Assembly: GCA_964477085.1 (NCBI GenBank)
Contig: CAYZDF010000108.1
Span: 1 to 7,106 of the forward strand
DNA from: Dichloromethanomonas sp964477085
Lineage (GTDB): Bacteria; Bacillota; Desulfitobacteriia; Desulfitobacteriales; Syntrophobotulaceae
Reading direction: 5' to 3'
DNA: 7,106 nt
Below are positions 1-6,476 of this stretch, piece by piece. Positions within the stretch are counted from its first letter, which is position 1. Each line of letters starts with the position of its first letter. The notes beneath the pieces were generated by a model. That model did not search any database, had not been told where the DNA came from, and worked only from the letters and a program-made list of their open reading frames with translations. The position numbers and the translations under genes were made by a program.

Positions 1-194
1 TCATGGATTTTGAAGAATCCAGCGGGAGGATGAAGCTGCTGTCGATTCATCCGGGAATTGAGTTAAAGGATGCTTTAGAAAATACAGGTTTTCCACTGAT
101 CAGAGACCGGAAAACCCCGCTGACCGATCCCCCAACAAGTGAAGAACTTGAATTGCTGAGGAATTTTATTGATCCAACCGGTTTATACATATAG
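1..194 (+). CDS. CoA-transferase subunit beta, C-terminal fragment (5' end outside window)
   Basis: This is the last ~63 residues of a protein that begins upstream of the window and stops at TAG (192-194). The Met codon at position 3 is internal, not a start. The fragment carries the typical tail of beta subunits of two-subunit CoA-transferases (glutaconate / 3-oxoacid / IpdB-like): an acidic 'MDFEESSGRM' strand, then 'LLSIHPGIELKDALENTGF', a Pro-rich link, and 'SEELELLRNFIDPTGLYI'. Such enzymes move CoA between acyl-CoA and a free carboxylic acid in the cytoplasm, working with an alpha subunit usually encoded just upstream. The active-site region lies outside the window, so the substrate cannot be read. 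A 242-base gap separates it from the next gene, so it is probably the end of a different transcription unit. Family is fairly sure; subfamily is open. Confidence 0.75.
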   Translation, partial: MDFEESSGRMKLLSIHPGIELKDALENTGFPLIRDRKTPLTDPPTSEELELLRNFIDPTGLYI

Positions 195-246
195 CTGTAA
201 CTTATTTTAACCGGCTGGAGTTAAGAAAACCCTGTTCTCAAAAACT

Positions 247-273
247 ATATCAGCAAAATTGACTAGCAGATAT
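247..273. promoter_or_regulatory. Candidate operator: imperfect dyad upstream of the cuyA-like gene
   Basis: Two half-sites, ATATCAGC (247-254) and GCAGATAT (266-273), form an inverted repeat with 7 of 8 positions paired across an 11-base spacer. Half-site centres are about 19 bases apart, roughly two helical turns, as expected for a dimeric regulator. The spacer contains TTGACT (259-264), which resembles a -35 box, but no -10 box follows at 16-18 bases. The dyad sits 164 bases ahead of the chosen cuyA start in the only sizeable non-coding gap. No regulator gene is visible in the window, so the binding family is unknown. AT-rich DNA can give such dyads by chance. Confidence 0.25.
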
Positions 274-317
274 GGTTTTACTTCTTGAATTAGATCCTCA
301 ACATTAAACGAATCAGT

Positions 318-323
318 TATAAT
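318..323 (+). promoter_or_regulatory. Possible -10 element (TATAAT) for the cuyA-cuyZ-like operon
   Basis: A perfect TATAAT lies 113 bases upstream of the chosen cuyA start. At 17-base spacing the -35 position reads TCCTCA, a poor match to TTGACA. The nearest better hexamer, TTGAAT at 285-290, is 27 bases away. If real, this would be an activator-dependent promoter, which suits an inducible sulfonate operon. The surrounding DNA is AT-rich, so the match may be fortuitous. No riboswitch-like fold was recognised between 195 and 436. Confidence 0.25.
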
Positions 324-424
324 ATAAATCTAACGTATTGGTAGTCGATTAGGCTATATTTTTTAGTGTGCTTATATTCAAATCCGATACATCGTTTCAA
401 AACTTAAAATTAAAAATCAGGAAA

Positions 425-430
425 GAAGGA
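425..430 (+). promoter_or_regulatory. Ribosome binding site that fixes the cuyA-like start
   Basis: GAAGGA lies six bases before ATG 437. This decides against the longer reading from GTG 368, which would add 23 residues, has only AT-rich sequence and no Shine-Dalgarno match ahead of it, and encodes a tail not seen in the family. Confidence 0.75.
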
Positions 431-436
431 ACCAGA

Positions 437-1438
437 ATGAATTTAAGCAGATTTCCCCGCCGTCATTATACCCCCTACATTACTCCAATCGAGAAACTTG
501 ACCGTTTATCCACCATACTTGGCGGACCTACAATTTATATGAAACGTGATGATTTACTTGGCTTAACTGGAGGCGGTAATAAAACACGCAAGCTGGAATT
601 CCTGATGGCCGATGCTTTGGAAAAAGGGGCCGACACTATTATTACCTGCGGTGCCGTACAATCCAATCATTGCCGTCTGACATTGGCTGCAGCGGTCAAG
701 GAGGGATTATATTGCCACTTAGTTTTGGAAGAACGCGTAACAAACAGCTACAATCCAAAAGCTAGCGGAAACAATTTTTTATTTAACCTACTGGGTGTTG
801 AAGCTGTTCACGTTGTTAAAGGCGGAACAGATCTCAATCTTGAAATGAAAAATATTGCTGGTACATTAAAAAAAAGAGGGCGCAAACCTTATATCATACC
901 CGTAGGCGGCTCCAATGAAATCGGCGCACTCGGCTGTGTTTCATGCGCTCAAGAGATGATGCAACAAACCTTTGAAATGGGGTTGAGACTTGACAGTATT
1001 GTGTTGACAAGCGGAAGCGCGGGCACTCATGCCGGTATATTAACCGGCATTGTTGGCCTTAATGCCCGCATACCTGTGATAGGAATTGGCATAAATCGCA
1101 GAAAGGAAGAACAAGCAGAGGCCGTTTACTCACTCTCAGTTAAGATCGCTGACAAGCTCGAGTTAAAAAACCCGCCTCAGCGGAGTGACGTAATTGTATT
1201 TGATGATTATGTGGGGGGAGGCTATTCAATACCAACGGATGAGATGATTGCCGCGGTAAAGAAGTTGGCACGAATCGAGGCCATTTTACTGGATCCGGTC
1301 TATACCGGAAAAGCGATGGCTGGTCTGCTGGATTTGATTGAAAAAGGTTATTTCAAAGCTAAGACCAATATCCTGTTTTTGCATACAGGTGGATCTCCGG
1401 CGATATACGCTTATATCGAAGAATTCTTTAAAAAATAA
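437..1438 (+). CDS. cuyA: PLP-dependent D-cysteine desulfhydrase family enzyme, probable L-cysteate sulfo-lyase
   Basis: A 333-residue cytoplasmic fold-type II PLP enzyme of the ACC deaminase / D-cysteine desulfhydrase family (usually 325-345 residues), so it is complete. The N-terminus 'MNLSRFPRRHYTPYITPIEKL' matches the family from its first residues and supports ATG 437. Visible motifs are the PLP-lysine loop GGGNKTRKLEFL (46-56 region, K49 the likely Schiff-base lysine), QSNH (75-78, catalytic Ser and His region), the phosphate-binding loop SGSAGTHAG (192-200), DPVYTGKAMAGL (286-297, active-site Tyr289) and HTGGSPA (316-322). Known family reactions are D-cysteine to pyruvate, H2S and ammonium, or L-cysteate to pyruvate, sulfite and ammonium (CuyA). 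The exporter-family gene starting 21 bases downstream favours CuyA, because cuyA-cuyZ is the described pair in Ruegeria pomeroyi. Motifs alone do not separate the two activities, so D-cysteine desulfhydrase (DcyD) remains the alternative. The family is near certain; the substrate is moderately supported. Confidence 0.85.
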   Translation: MNLSRFPRRHYTPYITPIEKLDRLSTILGGPTIYMKRDDLLGLTGGGNKTRKLEFLMADALEKGADTIITCGAVQSNHCRLTLAAAVKEGLYCHLVLEERVTNSYNPKASGNNFLFNLLGVEAVHVVKGGTDLNLEMKNIAGTLKKRGRKPYIIPVGGSNEIGALGCVSCAQEMMQQTFEMGLRLDSIVLTSGSAGTHAGILTGIVGLNARIPVIGIGINRRKEEQAEAVYSLSVKIADKLELKNPPQRSDVIVFDDYVGGGYSIPTDEMIAAVKKLARIEAILLDPVYTGKAMAGLLDLIEKGYFKAKTNILFLHTGGSPAIYAYIEEFFKK

Positions 1439-1459
1439 TATAAGAGAAAAGGATTTGTC

Positions 1460-2509
1460 ATGGAAATATTATACATAGCGGCAGCTGCTTTATTGACATT
1501 GCCAATCACCACCTTTGATATTTACAAAAAAACAAATCTACCCGGACTGACATTATGTATATTGCTGGCAATACCTTCATGGCTCCTGGGCAACAATTTC
1601 CCGCTTGTTGGCGGTCCTGTTATTGCCATCGTTAGCGGTATGGTGCTAGCCTCCATATGGGAAATTAACGAATATTTTATATCTGGCATTAAATGCGTGG
1701 CAAAAAGAATCTTGCAGGTGGCCATCGTGCTATTTGGTTTTCAGATGAACCTGAATCTTATTCTTAGTTTAAGCAGTAATTCTGTTATCCTGGTGATCTC
1801 AACCTTTTTTACAGCTTTGCTGGTGGCTTTCCTGCTGGGTCCAGTTATCGGTACAAACAATAATGAAAGGCTTTTAATCGGAGTCGGCACCTCAATCTGC
1901 GGAGGATCTGCGATTGCTGCCACAGCTCCCATCATTAAAGCCAACAATAACGAAGTGGCCGCTTCTATCTCAACCATTTTCCTCTTTAATGTTCTGGCTC
2001 TTTTCACTTTTCCGCTGATCGGTAACATGCTGCAAATGAGCGATTTTCGTTTCGGATTGTGGGCCGGTTCGGCTATCAATGATACTTCTTCAGTGTTGGC
2101 CGCCAGCTTTGCCTACAGTAATTCTGCCGGACAAACAGCTACTGTAGTTAAATTAATGAGAACTCTTTTGATTATCCCTACAACTTTAATACTGGCTGTA
2201 TTCCAGTCAAAAAAAGAACAAAATAAAATAGCCAGCTTCAGCATCTATAATAATTTTCCCTGGTTCGTCATAGCTTTTTTGGCAGCCAGTATTATCAACA
2301 CATTAAATATAATCCCACCGGAGATAAAGTTATTTTGGTCACAGGCAGGTAAATATTGCATCGTGACGGCTATGGTGGCAATCGGCCTGAACACAAACGT
2401 AAAGGAATTATTTTTGAGCGGAAAGAAGCCTGTATTACTTGGCTTGTGTTGTTCCCTGGCGATCATCCTGTTTTCACTGTTGTTGCAGGGTATGCTGGGA
2501 ATAATTTAG
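1460..2509 (+). CDS. cuyZ: YeiH/UPF0324 family membrane protein, putative sulfite/sulfate exporter
   Basis: A 349-residue integral membrane protein with about ten hydrophobic segments (roughly 1-18, 28-44, 49-68, 84-100, 107-127, 170-190, 229-249, 266-285, 298-312 and 322-345), plus two Gly/Ser-rich stretches that could be re-entrant. Family hallmarks are GTSICGGSAIAA (143-154), AGSAINDTSSVLAAS (202-216) and AIGLNTN (307-313), characteristic of the YeiH/UPF0324 group annotated as putative sulfate exporters. Length is normal. AGGA (1450-1453) precedes the ATG by six bases, and the gene starts 21 bases after the cuyA-like stop, so the two are very likely co-transcribed. In that setting the natural role is to expel the toxic sulfite released from cysteate across the cytoplasmic membrane. 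Transport by this family is largely inferred from gene context, so the cargo is not certain. The gene ends 14 bases from the convergent minus-strand operon. Confidence 0.82.
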   Translation: MEILYIAAAALLTLPITTFDIYKKTNLPGLTLCILLAIPSWLLGNNFPLVGGPVIAIVSGMVLASIWEINEYFISGIKCVAKRILQVAIVLFGFQMNLNLILSLSSNSVILVISTFFTALLVAFLLGPVIGTNNNERLLIGVGTSICGGSAIAATAPIIKANNNEVAASISTIFLFNVLALFTFPLIGNMLQMSDFRFGLWAGSAINDTSSVLAASFAYSNSAGQTATVVKLMRTLLIIPTTLILAVFQSKKEQNKIASFSIYNNFPWFVIAFLAASIINTLNIIPPEIKLFWSQAGKYCIVTAMVAIGLNTNVKELFLSGKKPVLLGLCCSLAIILFSLLLQGMLGII

Positions 2510-2523
2510 CGTCGCAATAATAT

Positions 2524-2808
2524 TTAAATGGAAAAATTTTTTTCGGCAATTTTCATGATCAACTGATCCAAAAAATAGCCAAAGTGCTCCCGATCATCTA
2601 AAAGCAAAGAGCGGTTTTCCAGTATCATTTGTCTAACTTCTGTTAAAAATAGCTGATCAAAAGCCATATTTTGTGTTTGCATATCAAGCAGCCTAAGCAT
2701 TACCGACAAAAATCGTAATGGAGCATATACCTGCGGGTCAATGTACATCTCTTTGGCAGATGCTGCAATATAGGCTAAAAGGTCATAAGTTTTGTAATTA
2801 TCTTCCAT
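2524..2808 (-). CDS. Small helical protein of unknown function (possibly DUF6092-like)
   Basis: A 94-residue soluble protein, last gene of the minus-strand operon. It has no signal peptide or membrane segment. Its composition suggests three or four amphipathic helices: about 6-21 (TYDLLAYIAASAKEMY), 28-43 (YAPLRFLSVMLRLLDM), 49-66 and 74-91. The pattern 'YDLLAYIAASA...YAPLRFL' recalls small conserved proteins grouped as DUF6092; this is from memory and tentative. No catalytic motif is visible. An alternative start at 2907 would give 127 residues but overlaps 86 bases of the nitroreductase gene; ATG 2808 has AAAGG seven bases upstream and fits the 13-base gap. Adjacency to the nitroreductase suggests a partner or accessory role to that flavoprotein, which is inference only. 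Confidence 0.72.
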   Translation of the reverse strand: MEDNYKTYDLLAYIAASAKEMYIDPQVYAPLRFLSVMLRLLDMQTQNMAFDQLFLTEVRQMILENRSLLLDDREHFGYFLDQLIMKIAEKNFSI

Positions 2809-2815
2809 CAGATTG

Positions 2816-2820
2816 CCTTT
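2816..2820 (-). promoter_or_regulatory. Ribosome binding site selecting the 94-residue start of the small protein
   Basis: On the minus strand AAAGG sits seven bases before ATG 2808, directly after the nitroreductase stop codon (TAA, 2824-2822). This supports translational coupling and argues against the upstream start at 2907 inside the nitroreductase gene. Confidence 0.6.
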
Positions 2821-2821
2821 C

Positions 2822-3352
2822 TTACTGCCCATATTCTTGCCAGTGTAAAACCTCAGACAACGGACGGCGCGTGGGAACTCGGACCGGTTTATGTGGATAG
2901 CCCACAATTACAAGCAATTCCGGTTTGATATGTTCGGGTAATTTTAGGGCGGTTTCAATAACTTTTTCATGAAAACCGCGGACAACACAACTGCTTAGAC
3001 CTATTGCTTCTGCTGCCAGCATGATGTTTTGGGCAGCCATAGCAACATCCATCATCCCCAGCACTTCAACGCCCATTTTCCCAGCCCGGTCCAATTCTCG
3101 CTCGTAGTCTACACAGAGGCACACCAAAGCTGGCGGAGTCTGCAGTATACCGGGTAAAAAAGCCGTCAACCGCTGTAACATATTTTCATCGTCAACGACC
3201 ACAAGCTGCCAGGCTTGGGCATTGCTGCCGCTGGGCGCCCAAATGGCAGCCTCTCCCAGAAGTTCCAGGTGCTCTCTTTTAACCCTTTGGTCTGTAAATC
3301 TTCGTACACTGCGTCTTTTTTGGATCAACGCCAGTGTTTGTTCAATATTCAT
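2822..3352 (-). CDS. Nitroreductase-family FMN flavoprotein
   Basis: A 176-residue protein of the nitroreductase (NfsA/NfnB-like) superfamily. These are homodimeric cytoplasmic FMN enzymes that use NAD(P)H or another donor to reduce nitro groups, quinones or conjugated double bonds. The N-terminal RRSVRRF (13-19) is the FMN-phosphate-binding motif. APSGSNAQAWQ (39-49) is the second flavin/dimer motif. MDVAMAAQNIMLAAEAIGL (101-119) is the long central helix, and GYPHKPVRVPTRRPLSEVLHW (151-171) is the typical tail. It belongs to the short (~170-residue) class. GGGAG lies five bases before the ATG. It begins 12 bases after the racemase-like gene and ends 13 bases before the small downstream gene, so it is firmly within the operon. 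In a catabolic cluster it may reduce an unsaturated intermediate rather than a true nitro compound; the substrate cannot be read. Confidence 0.88.
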   Translation of the reverse strand: MNIEQTLALIQKRRSVRRFTDQRVKREHLELLGEAAIWAPSGSNAQAWQLVVVDDENMLQRLTAFLPGILQTPPALVCLCVDYERELDRAGKMGVEVLGMMDVAMAAQNIMLAAEAIGLSSCVVRGFHEKVIETALKLPEHIKPELLVIVGYPHKPVRVPTRRPLSEVLHWQEYGQ

Positions 3353-3364
3353 GGCAGCTCCCGT

Positions 3365-4138
3365 TTATTCCCAAATGTCGCCTAAGTCATAATCCCGAGG
3401 TATATTCCATTCATGGATTTCATCTGCAGAAGGCGAAGCATAGCTAAGCACTTTACTTGTGTACCAATTCAGTTTCTGTTTAATACCAACTAAATATTCT
3501 GCATGCTTTAAACCGGCCAGCATAACATCAATGACCGGTACGCCGATCTCGTTTTGCAACTCTTCGAAAAAACCATATTCCATTGTGCAACCCAGAAGAA
3601 CTACTTCTGCCTTATCATGCTCAACTGCCTTTTTTGCTTCTTCGCGAATTCGAACCGCTGTAAGCTGGGGATCCTTCTGAAACTGAAGAACGCCCAAGCC
3701 AAGGCTGCGAAAAGATGCCAGTTTGTCAGCATATCCATAACGACGCACATTATCAAGCATCTGCGAAATCCACTTGTCACGGCCTACAATAATCGAAAAG
3801 CTATTTCCCAGGGTGGAAGCTAACTGCATAGATGCTTCGGCAGGTCCGACGACAAACATAGACTCACAAATTTCACGTGCTGCATAGAGAGCCGGATCGT
3901 CGAAACAACCAATTATGGCAGCATCGTATCCTTTTTTTTCAGCTGTTTTTACCGCCTTTAATATTTCTTGATAGGCAATAGATTGATAATATAAGTATTC
4001 TAAATGTTTTGGCCCTCTCGGCATACTGACAACATCGACAACTGTCTTCTCTTCTTTATATTTTTCCAGGTATTCTTTAATTTCTTTATTCATCGTATCG
4101 TAGGCGCTAGGCTTGATGTAGAGAATTTTTTTAGTCAT
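3365..4138 (-). CDS. Asp/Glu/hydantoin racemase family protein
   Basis: A 257-residue cytoplasmic, cofactor-independent enzyme of the Asp/Glu/hydantoin racemase superfamily. Such enzymes use two cysteines as paired acid-base catalysts on either side of the substrate. Both are present: Cys78 in IIGCFDDPAL (76-84) and Cys184 in LLGCTMEYGF (181-190). The 'CFDDPAL' form is typical of hydantoin/allantoin-racemase-like members rather than glutamate racemase (MurI) or maleate isomerase (NicE), although these share the fold. The N-terminal KKILYIKP is the first Rossmann-like strand. Length is normal. AAGGAGG lies about 11 bases before the ATG, a strong site with rather long spacing. It is separated by 100 bases from the upstream NicX-like gene and by 12 from the nitroreductase. 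Likely role is racemisation or isomerisation of a ring-opened or hydantoin-like intermediate made by its neighbours (inferred). Confidence 0.85.
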   Translation of the reverse strand: MTKKILYIKPSAYDTMNKEIKEYLEKYKEEKTVVDVVSMPRGPKHLEYLYYQSIAYQEILKAVKTAEKKGYDAAIIGCFDDPALYAAREICESMFVVGPAEASMQLASTLGNSFSIIVGRDKWISQMLDNVRRYGYADKLASFRSLGLGVLQFQKDPQLTAVRIREEAKKAVEHDKAEVVLLGCTMEYGFFEELQNEIGVPVIDVMLAGLKHAEYLVGIKQKLNWYTSKVLSYASPSADEIHEWNIPRDYDLGDIWE

Positions 4139-4238
4139 GGTGTACCGATCCTCCTTACGTTTGCTGTAATCCGGTTATCCAAGCGCCGTTACTGCAAGTT
4201 TGTGCAACTTTACCGTATTTTTATGACAGCCTAACAGC

Positions 4239-5303
4239 TCAATAACCGGAAATACCAAGTTTTTTAGCATATTGTCTTGCTTTTTCGTCCTTGTAGATCC
4301 CATTTTCTTCGAACACAGCACCATCAAATAAAAGGGTCGGGTTCAAGACAGTGCCGTCCGTATGGGCGGCAGCATTCCAAGATGCTCCACGCAGGGTTGA
4401 AACCTGCGTGCCAAAACCAAATTCGATTCCGCCAAAAACACGCTCATCTTCAACTATCCTACCGGTAGGTTTTGTAACACCTGGGTTAAAACCCATTGAA
4501 TAATGAGCCAGCCGATACATATTAGAATCATTCCACGATTTCATCCAGTCGCTGAAAAGCTGAGCCTGCCGACCACCTTCAATAGATACTGCATGACCTT
4601 CCTTCAATGTTAAAGTAACTGGTTCATGCAATATGCCTATTTCCTGAGGCGGAAAAATAGCACCGTCAAAGACCAGAGTACCTTCTATAGTCTCTTCAAC
4701 AGGGCACCAGCTTACCTGCCCGCTCAACATGGTTGAATTACCAGGGATTAAGGCCCTCTGGCCGGCGTGTTTTATAAAACGTCCCCGGTTGTAGGCTTTC
4801 AAGTCAGTACCGATTTTTGTACGAACAATTACTTCATCGGTATTGCCTAATACTTCGCAAAGGTATTCTCCGAATTCGATAATCAAGTCAACATCTAAAT
4901 TCGCCAGGGTGTTAACAAGCATTTCTACATCCATTCCGCAAAGACAGGTATAGCGGGCTCCGTTAGCCATTGCCTCGCGGAAACAATCAGAATGCATAAT
5001 ACAAGAATAAGCCAGCTCAATCCAGACATCGGCTTTCACTACTGCCCCAGCAACCGGCGCTGATGGTTGAGTAAATGATTCTTTTTGCATTGGATGCTTG
5101 ATTAATACTGGTGAAGCACCGATCACATAGGCAGCGTTTATTATAGCATCAGCAACTCGCATATCAGTCGCTGTATCAACATTTACAACCAGTGTTTCGC
5201 CGGGTTTAGTAAGCATAATGTCGCGAACAAGTTGCATCGCTCCCTTTGCTACTTCCAAATATTTGTACTCATCTCTCATTTCTATACCGATATTATACTT
5301 CAT
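4239..5303 (-). CDS. NicX / aminopeptidase T-like metalloenzyme, copy A
   Basis: A 354-residue cytoplasmic protein of the superfamily that holds M29 aminopeptidases (aminopeptidase T) and the 2,5-dihydroxypyridine dioxygenase NicX. The N-terminal domain carries DTATDMRVA (43-51), AYSCIMHSDCFR (98-109) and RYTCLCGMDVEMLVNTL (117-133). The C-terminal domain carries CPVEETIEG (200-208), RLAH (264-267), GRIVEDERVFG (281-291) and AAAHTDG (311-317). His267, His314 and Asp316 fit the His/His-x-Asp metal triad of NicX; Glu204 and the EDER motif are further candidates. The His of the 'HxALG' motif of true M29 peptidases appears replaced by EFGFG (294-298), so a peptidase label should be used with caution. 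ATG 5303 is chosen over ATG 5318 because AGGAGG lies between them and the start aligns exactly with the upstream paralog. Reaction unknown; an oxygen-dependent role would require an aerobic host, otherwise ring or amide hydrolysis is more plausible. Confidence 0.8.
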   Translation of the reverse strand: MKYNIGIEMRDEYKYLEVAKGAMQLVRDIMLTKPGETLVVNVDTATDMRVADAIINAAYVIGASPVLIKHPMQKESFTQPSAPVAGAVVKADVWIELAYSCIMHSDCFREAMANGARYTCLCGMDVEMLVNTLANLDVDLIIEFGEYLCEVLGNTDEVIVRTKIGTDLKAYNRGRFIKHAGQRALIPGNSTMLSGQVSWCPVEETIEGTLVFDGAIFPPQEIGILHEPVTLTLKEGHAVSIEGGRQAQLFSDWMKSWNDSNMYRLAHYSMGFNPGVTKPTGRIVEDERVFGGIEFGFGTQVSTLRGASWNAAAHTDGTVLNPTLLFDGAVFEENGIYKDEKARQYAKKLGISGY

Positions 5304-5309
5304 CGCCTT

Positions 5310-5315
5310 CCTCCT
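5310..5315 (-). promoter_or_regulatory. Ribosome binding site that fixes the start of NicX-like copy A
   Basis: A perfect AGGAGG on the minus strand lies six bases before ATG 5303. A possible earlier ATG at 5318 lies immediately upstream of this element, so it cannot use it. The 354-residue product then begins 'MKYNIGIEMRDEY', co-linear with copy B's 'MDFNIGIEMRDEY'. Confidence 0.8.
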
Positions 5316-5366
5316 CATTGATGATAATTGTAAGATATGCCAGCCGTAATCGAGACATCTATATTA

Positions 5367-6431
5367 TCAATAACCAGGAACGCTAAGCTTGAGGCAAAAT
5401 TCCCTTGCTTTCTCATCAACGAACATTCCATTTTCTTCGAACAGTTTGCCGTCGTAATAAACAGTGGGGTTTAAAACAATTCCATCTGTATGAGCGGCCG
5501 CTTCCCAATATGCTCCCCCCAGAGATTTACCCTGTGAGCCAATACCGAATTCATAACAACCAAAAACACGCTCATCCTCAACAATGCGACCAGTGGGTTT
5601 GGCTACACCGGGGTTAAAACCAGGTGACCAGTGAGCTAGTCTGAACATGTTGGGATCATTCCAGGATTCTAACCAACCTTTAAATAGTTCTGCTTCCCTG
5701 CCACCATCAATGCTGCGAATAAGCCCTTTTTCAATCTGAAGAATAACTCTGTCTTTCAGGATTCCAAGCTCCGCCGGTGGAAATAGTGCACCGTCAAAAA
5801 CCAGAGTACCCTCGATAGTTTCTTCAAGAGGACATACCGTTACTTGACCGCAAAGCATAACCGGCCATCCTTTTTGGGTTGCTTTCTGCCCCGAGTGCTT
5901 CACAAATCGGTTTCCCTTTTGTGCTCTGAGATTTGTACCAGCAGGAGATTTAACAACAATTTCATCGGCTTTTTCAATTACTTTAACCATATATTCGCCA
6001 AATTCAATAATAGTCTCAACATCGACATTTGCCAGAGTGTTAACAAGCATTTCCACGTCCATTCCACACAGGCAGGTGTAACGGGTGCCAAAATCCATAG
6101 CTTGACGAAAACAATCGCTATGCATTACAGTATTATAGGCCAGCTCAATCCAAACATCTGCCTTGGCAACAGCCGCTGCTACCGGAGCCGTCGGCTGGGT
6201 AAATGCTTCTTTTTGAAGTGGATGCTGTAGCAAAACCGGTAGTGCACCAATTGTGTAAGCTGCCTTGGCAACGGACTGCGCTACCCGCATATCCGTTGCC
6301 GTATCAACACTGATAACCAGATTTTCTCCAGGCTGTACCAGCATTATTTCATTTACAAGCTTCATCGCGCCTTTTGCTACTTCCAGAGCTTTGTATTCAT
6401 CACGCATTTCAATCCCAATATTAAAATCCAT
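5367..6431 (-). CDS. NicX / aminopeptidase T-like metalloenzyme, copy B
   Basis: A 354-residue tandem paralog of copy A, identical in length and aligning from first to last residue without a gap; a hand count gives about 235 identical positions (66%). All candidate metal and core residues are kept at the same numbers: Glu204, His267, EDER 285-288, His314 and Asp316, plus the Cys120-x-Cys122 pair and MHSDCFR (103-109). Differences concentrate at 51-60, 155-190, 223-240 and 299-310, which may line the substrate pocket or surface. GAAGG lies about six bases before the ATG. The gene follows the partial third member by 45 bases and precedes copy A by 63, so all three are probably co-transcribed. 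It could be a second substrate-specificity variant or the second subunit of a heteromeric enzyme. As for copy A, the family is well supported and the reaction is not known. Confidence 0.8.
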   Translation of the reverse strand: MDFNIGIEMRDEYKALEVAKGAMKLVNEIMLVQPGENLVISVDTATDMRVAQSVAKAAYTIGALPVLLQHPLQKEAFTQPTAPVAAAVAKADVWIELAYNTVMHSDCFRQAMDFGTRYTCLCGMDVEMLVNTLANVDVETIIEFGEYMVKVIEKADEIVVKSPAGTNLRAQKGNRFVKHSGQKATQKGWPVMLCGQVTVCPLEETIEGTLVFDGALFPPAELGILKDRVILQIEKGLIRSIDGGREAELFKGWLESWNDPNMFRLAHWSPGFNPGVAKPTGRIVEDERVFGCYEFGIGSQGKSLGGAYWEAAAHTDGIVLNPTVYYDGKLFEENGMFVDEKAREFCLKLSVPGY

Positions 6432-6476
6432 TTTATACCTTCCCTTCTTATTAGCATTAATATCATTTTTATTAGA

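Noticed and set aside
174..218. Inverted repeat CCAACCGGTT / AACCGGCTGG (9 of 10 pairs) around the CoA-transferase stop codon, as a terminator
   Set aside because: The loop is 25 bases long and no U-tract follows the right arm (next bases AGTTAAG), so it does not qualify as an intrinsic terminator; it may be chance.
368..436. GTG-initiated extension of the cuyA-like protein by 23 residues
   Set aside because: No ribosome binding site precedes GTG 368, while GAAGGA sits six bases before ATG 437, where family similarity starts.
1741..2079. Minus-strand open frame of 112 codons inside the exporter gene
   Set aside because: It is a shadow of the strongly supported membrane-protein gene, and its Arg/Lys/Pro-rich translation resembles no family I know.
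2529..2543. A5T7 run near the end of the small minus-strand gene as a bidirectional terminator
   Set aside because: There is no GC-rich stem next to the run, and it encodes the Lys-Asn-Phe-Ser end of the protein.
4170..4250. Nine-base inverted repeat TCCGGTTAT / ATAACCGGA flanking the gap between NicX-like copy A and the racemase gene
   Set aside because: The arms are 63 bases apart, one lies in the coding end of copy A, and there is no U-tract or recognised regulatory architecture.
5844..6230. Plus-strand open frame of 128 codons inside NicX-like copy B
   Set aside because: It is antisense to a well-supported gene and shows no recognisable protein features.
4239..6431. Treating the NicX-like tandem pair as a mobile or repeat element
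   Set aside because: The similarity follows the two gene bodies exactly, with diverged intergenic DNA, no terminal repeats and no transposase: an old gene duplication.
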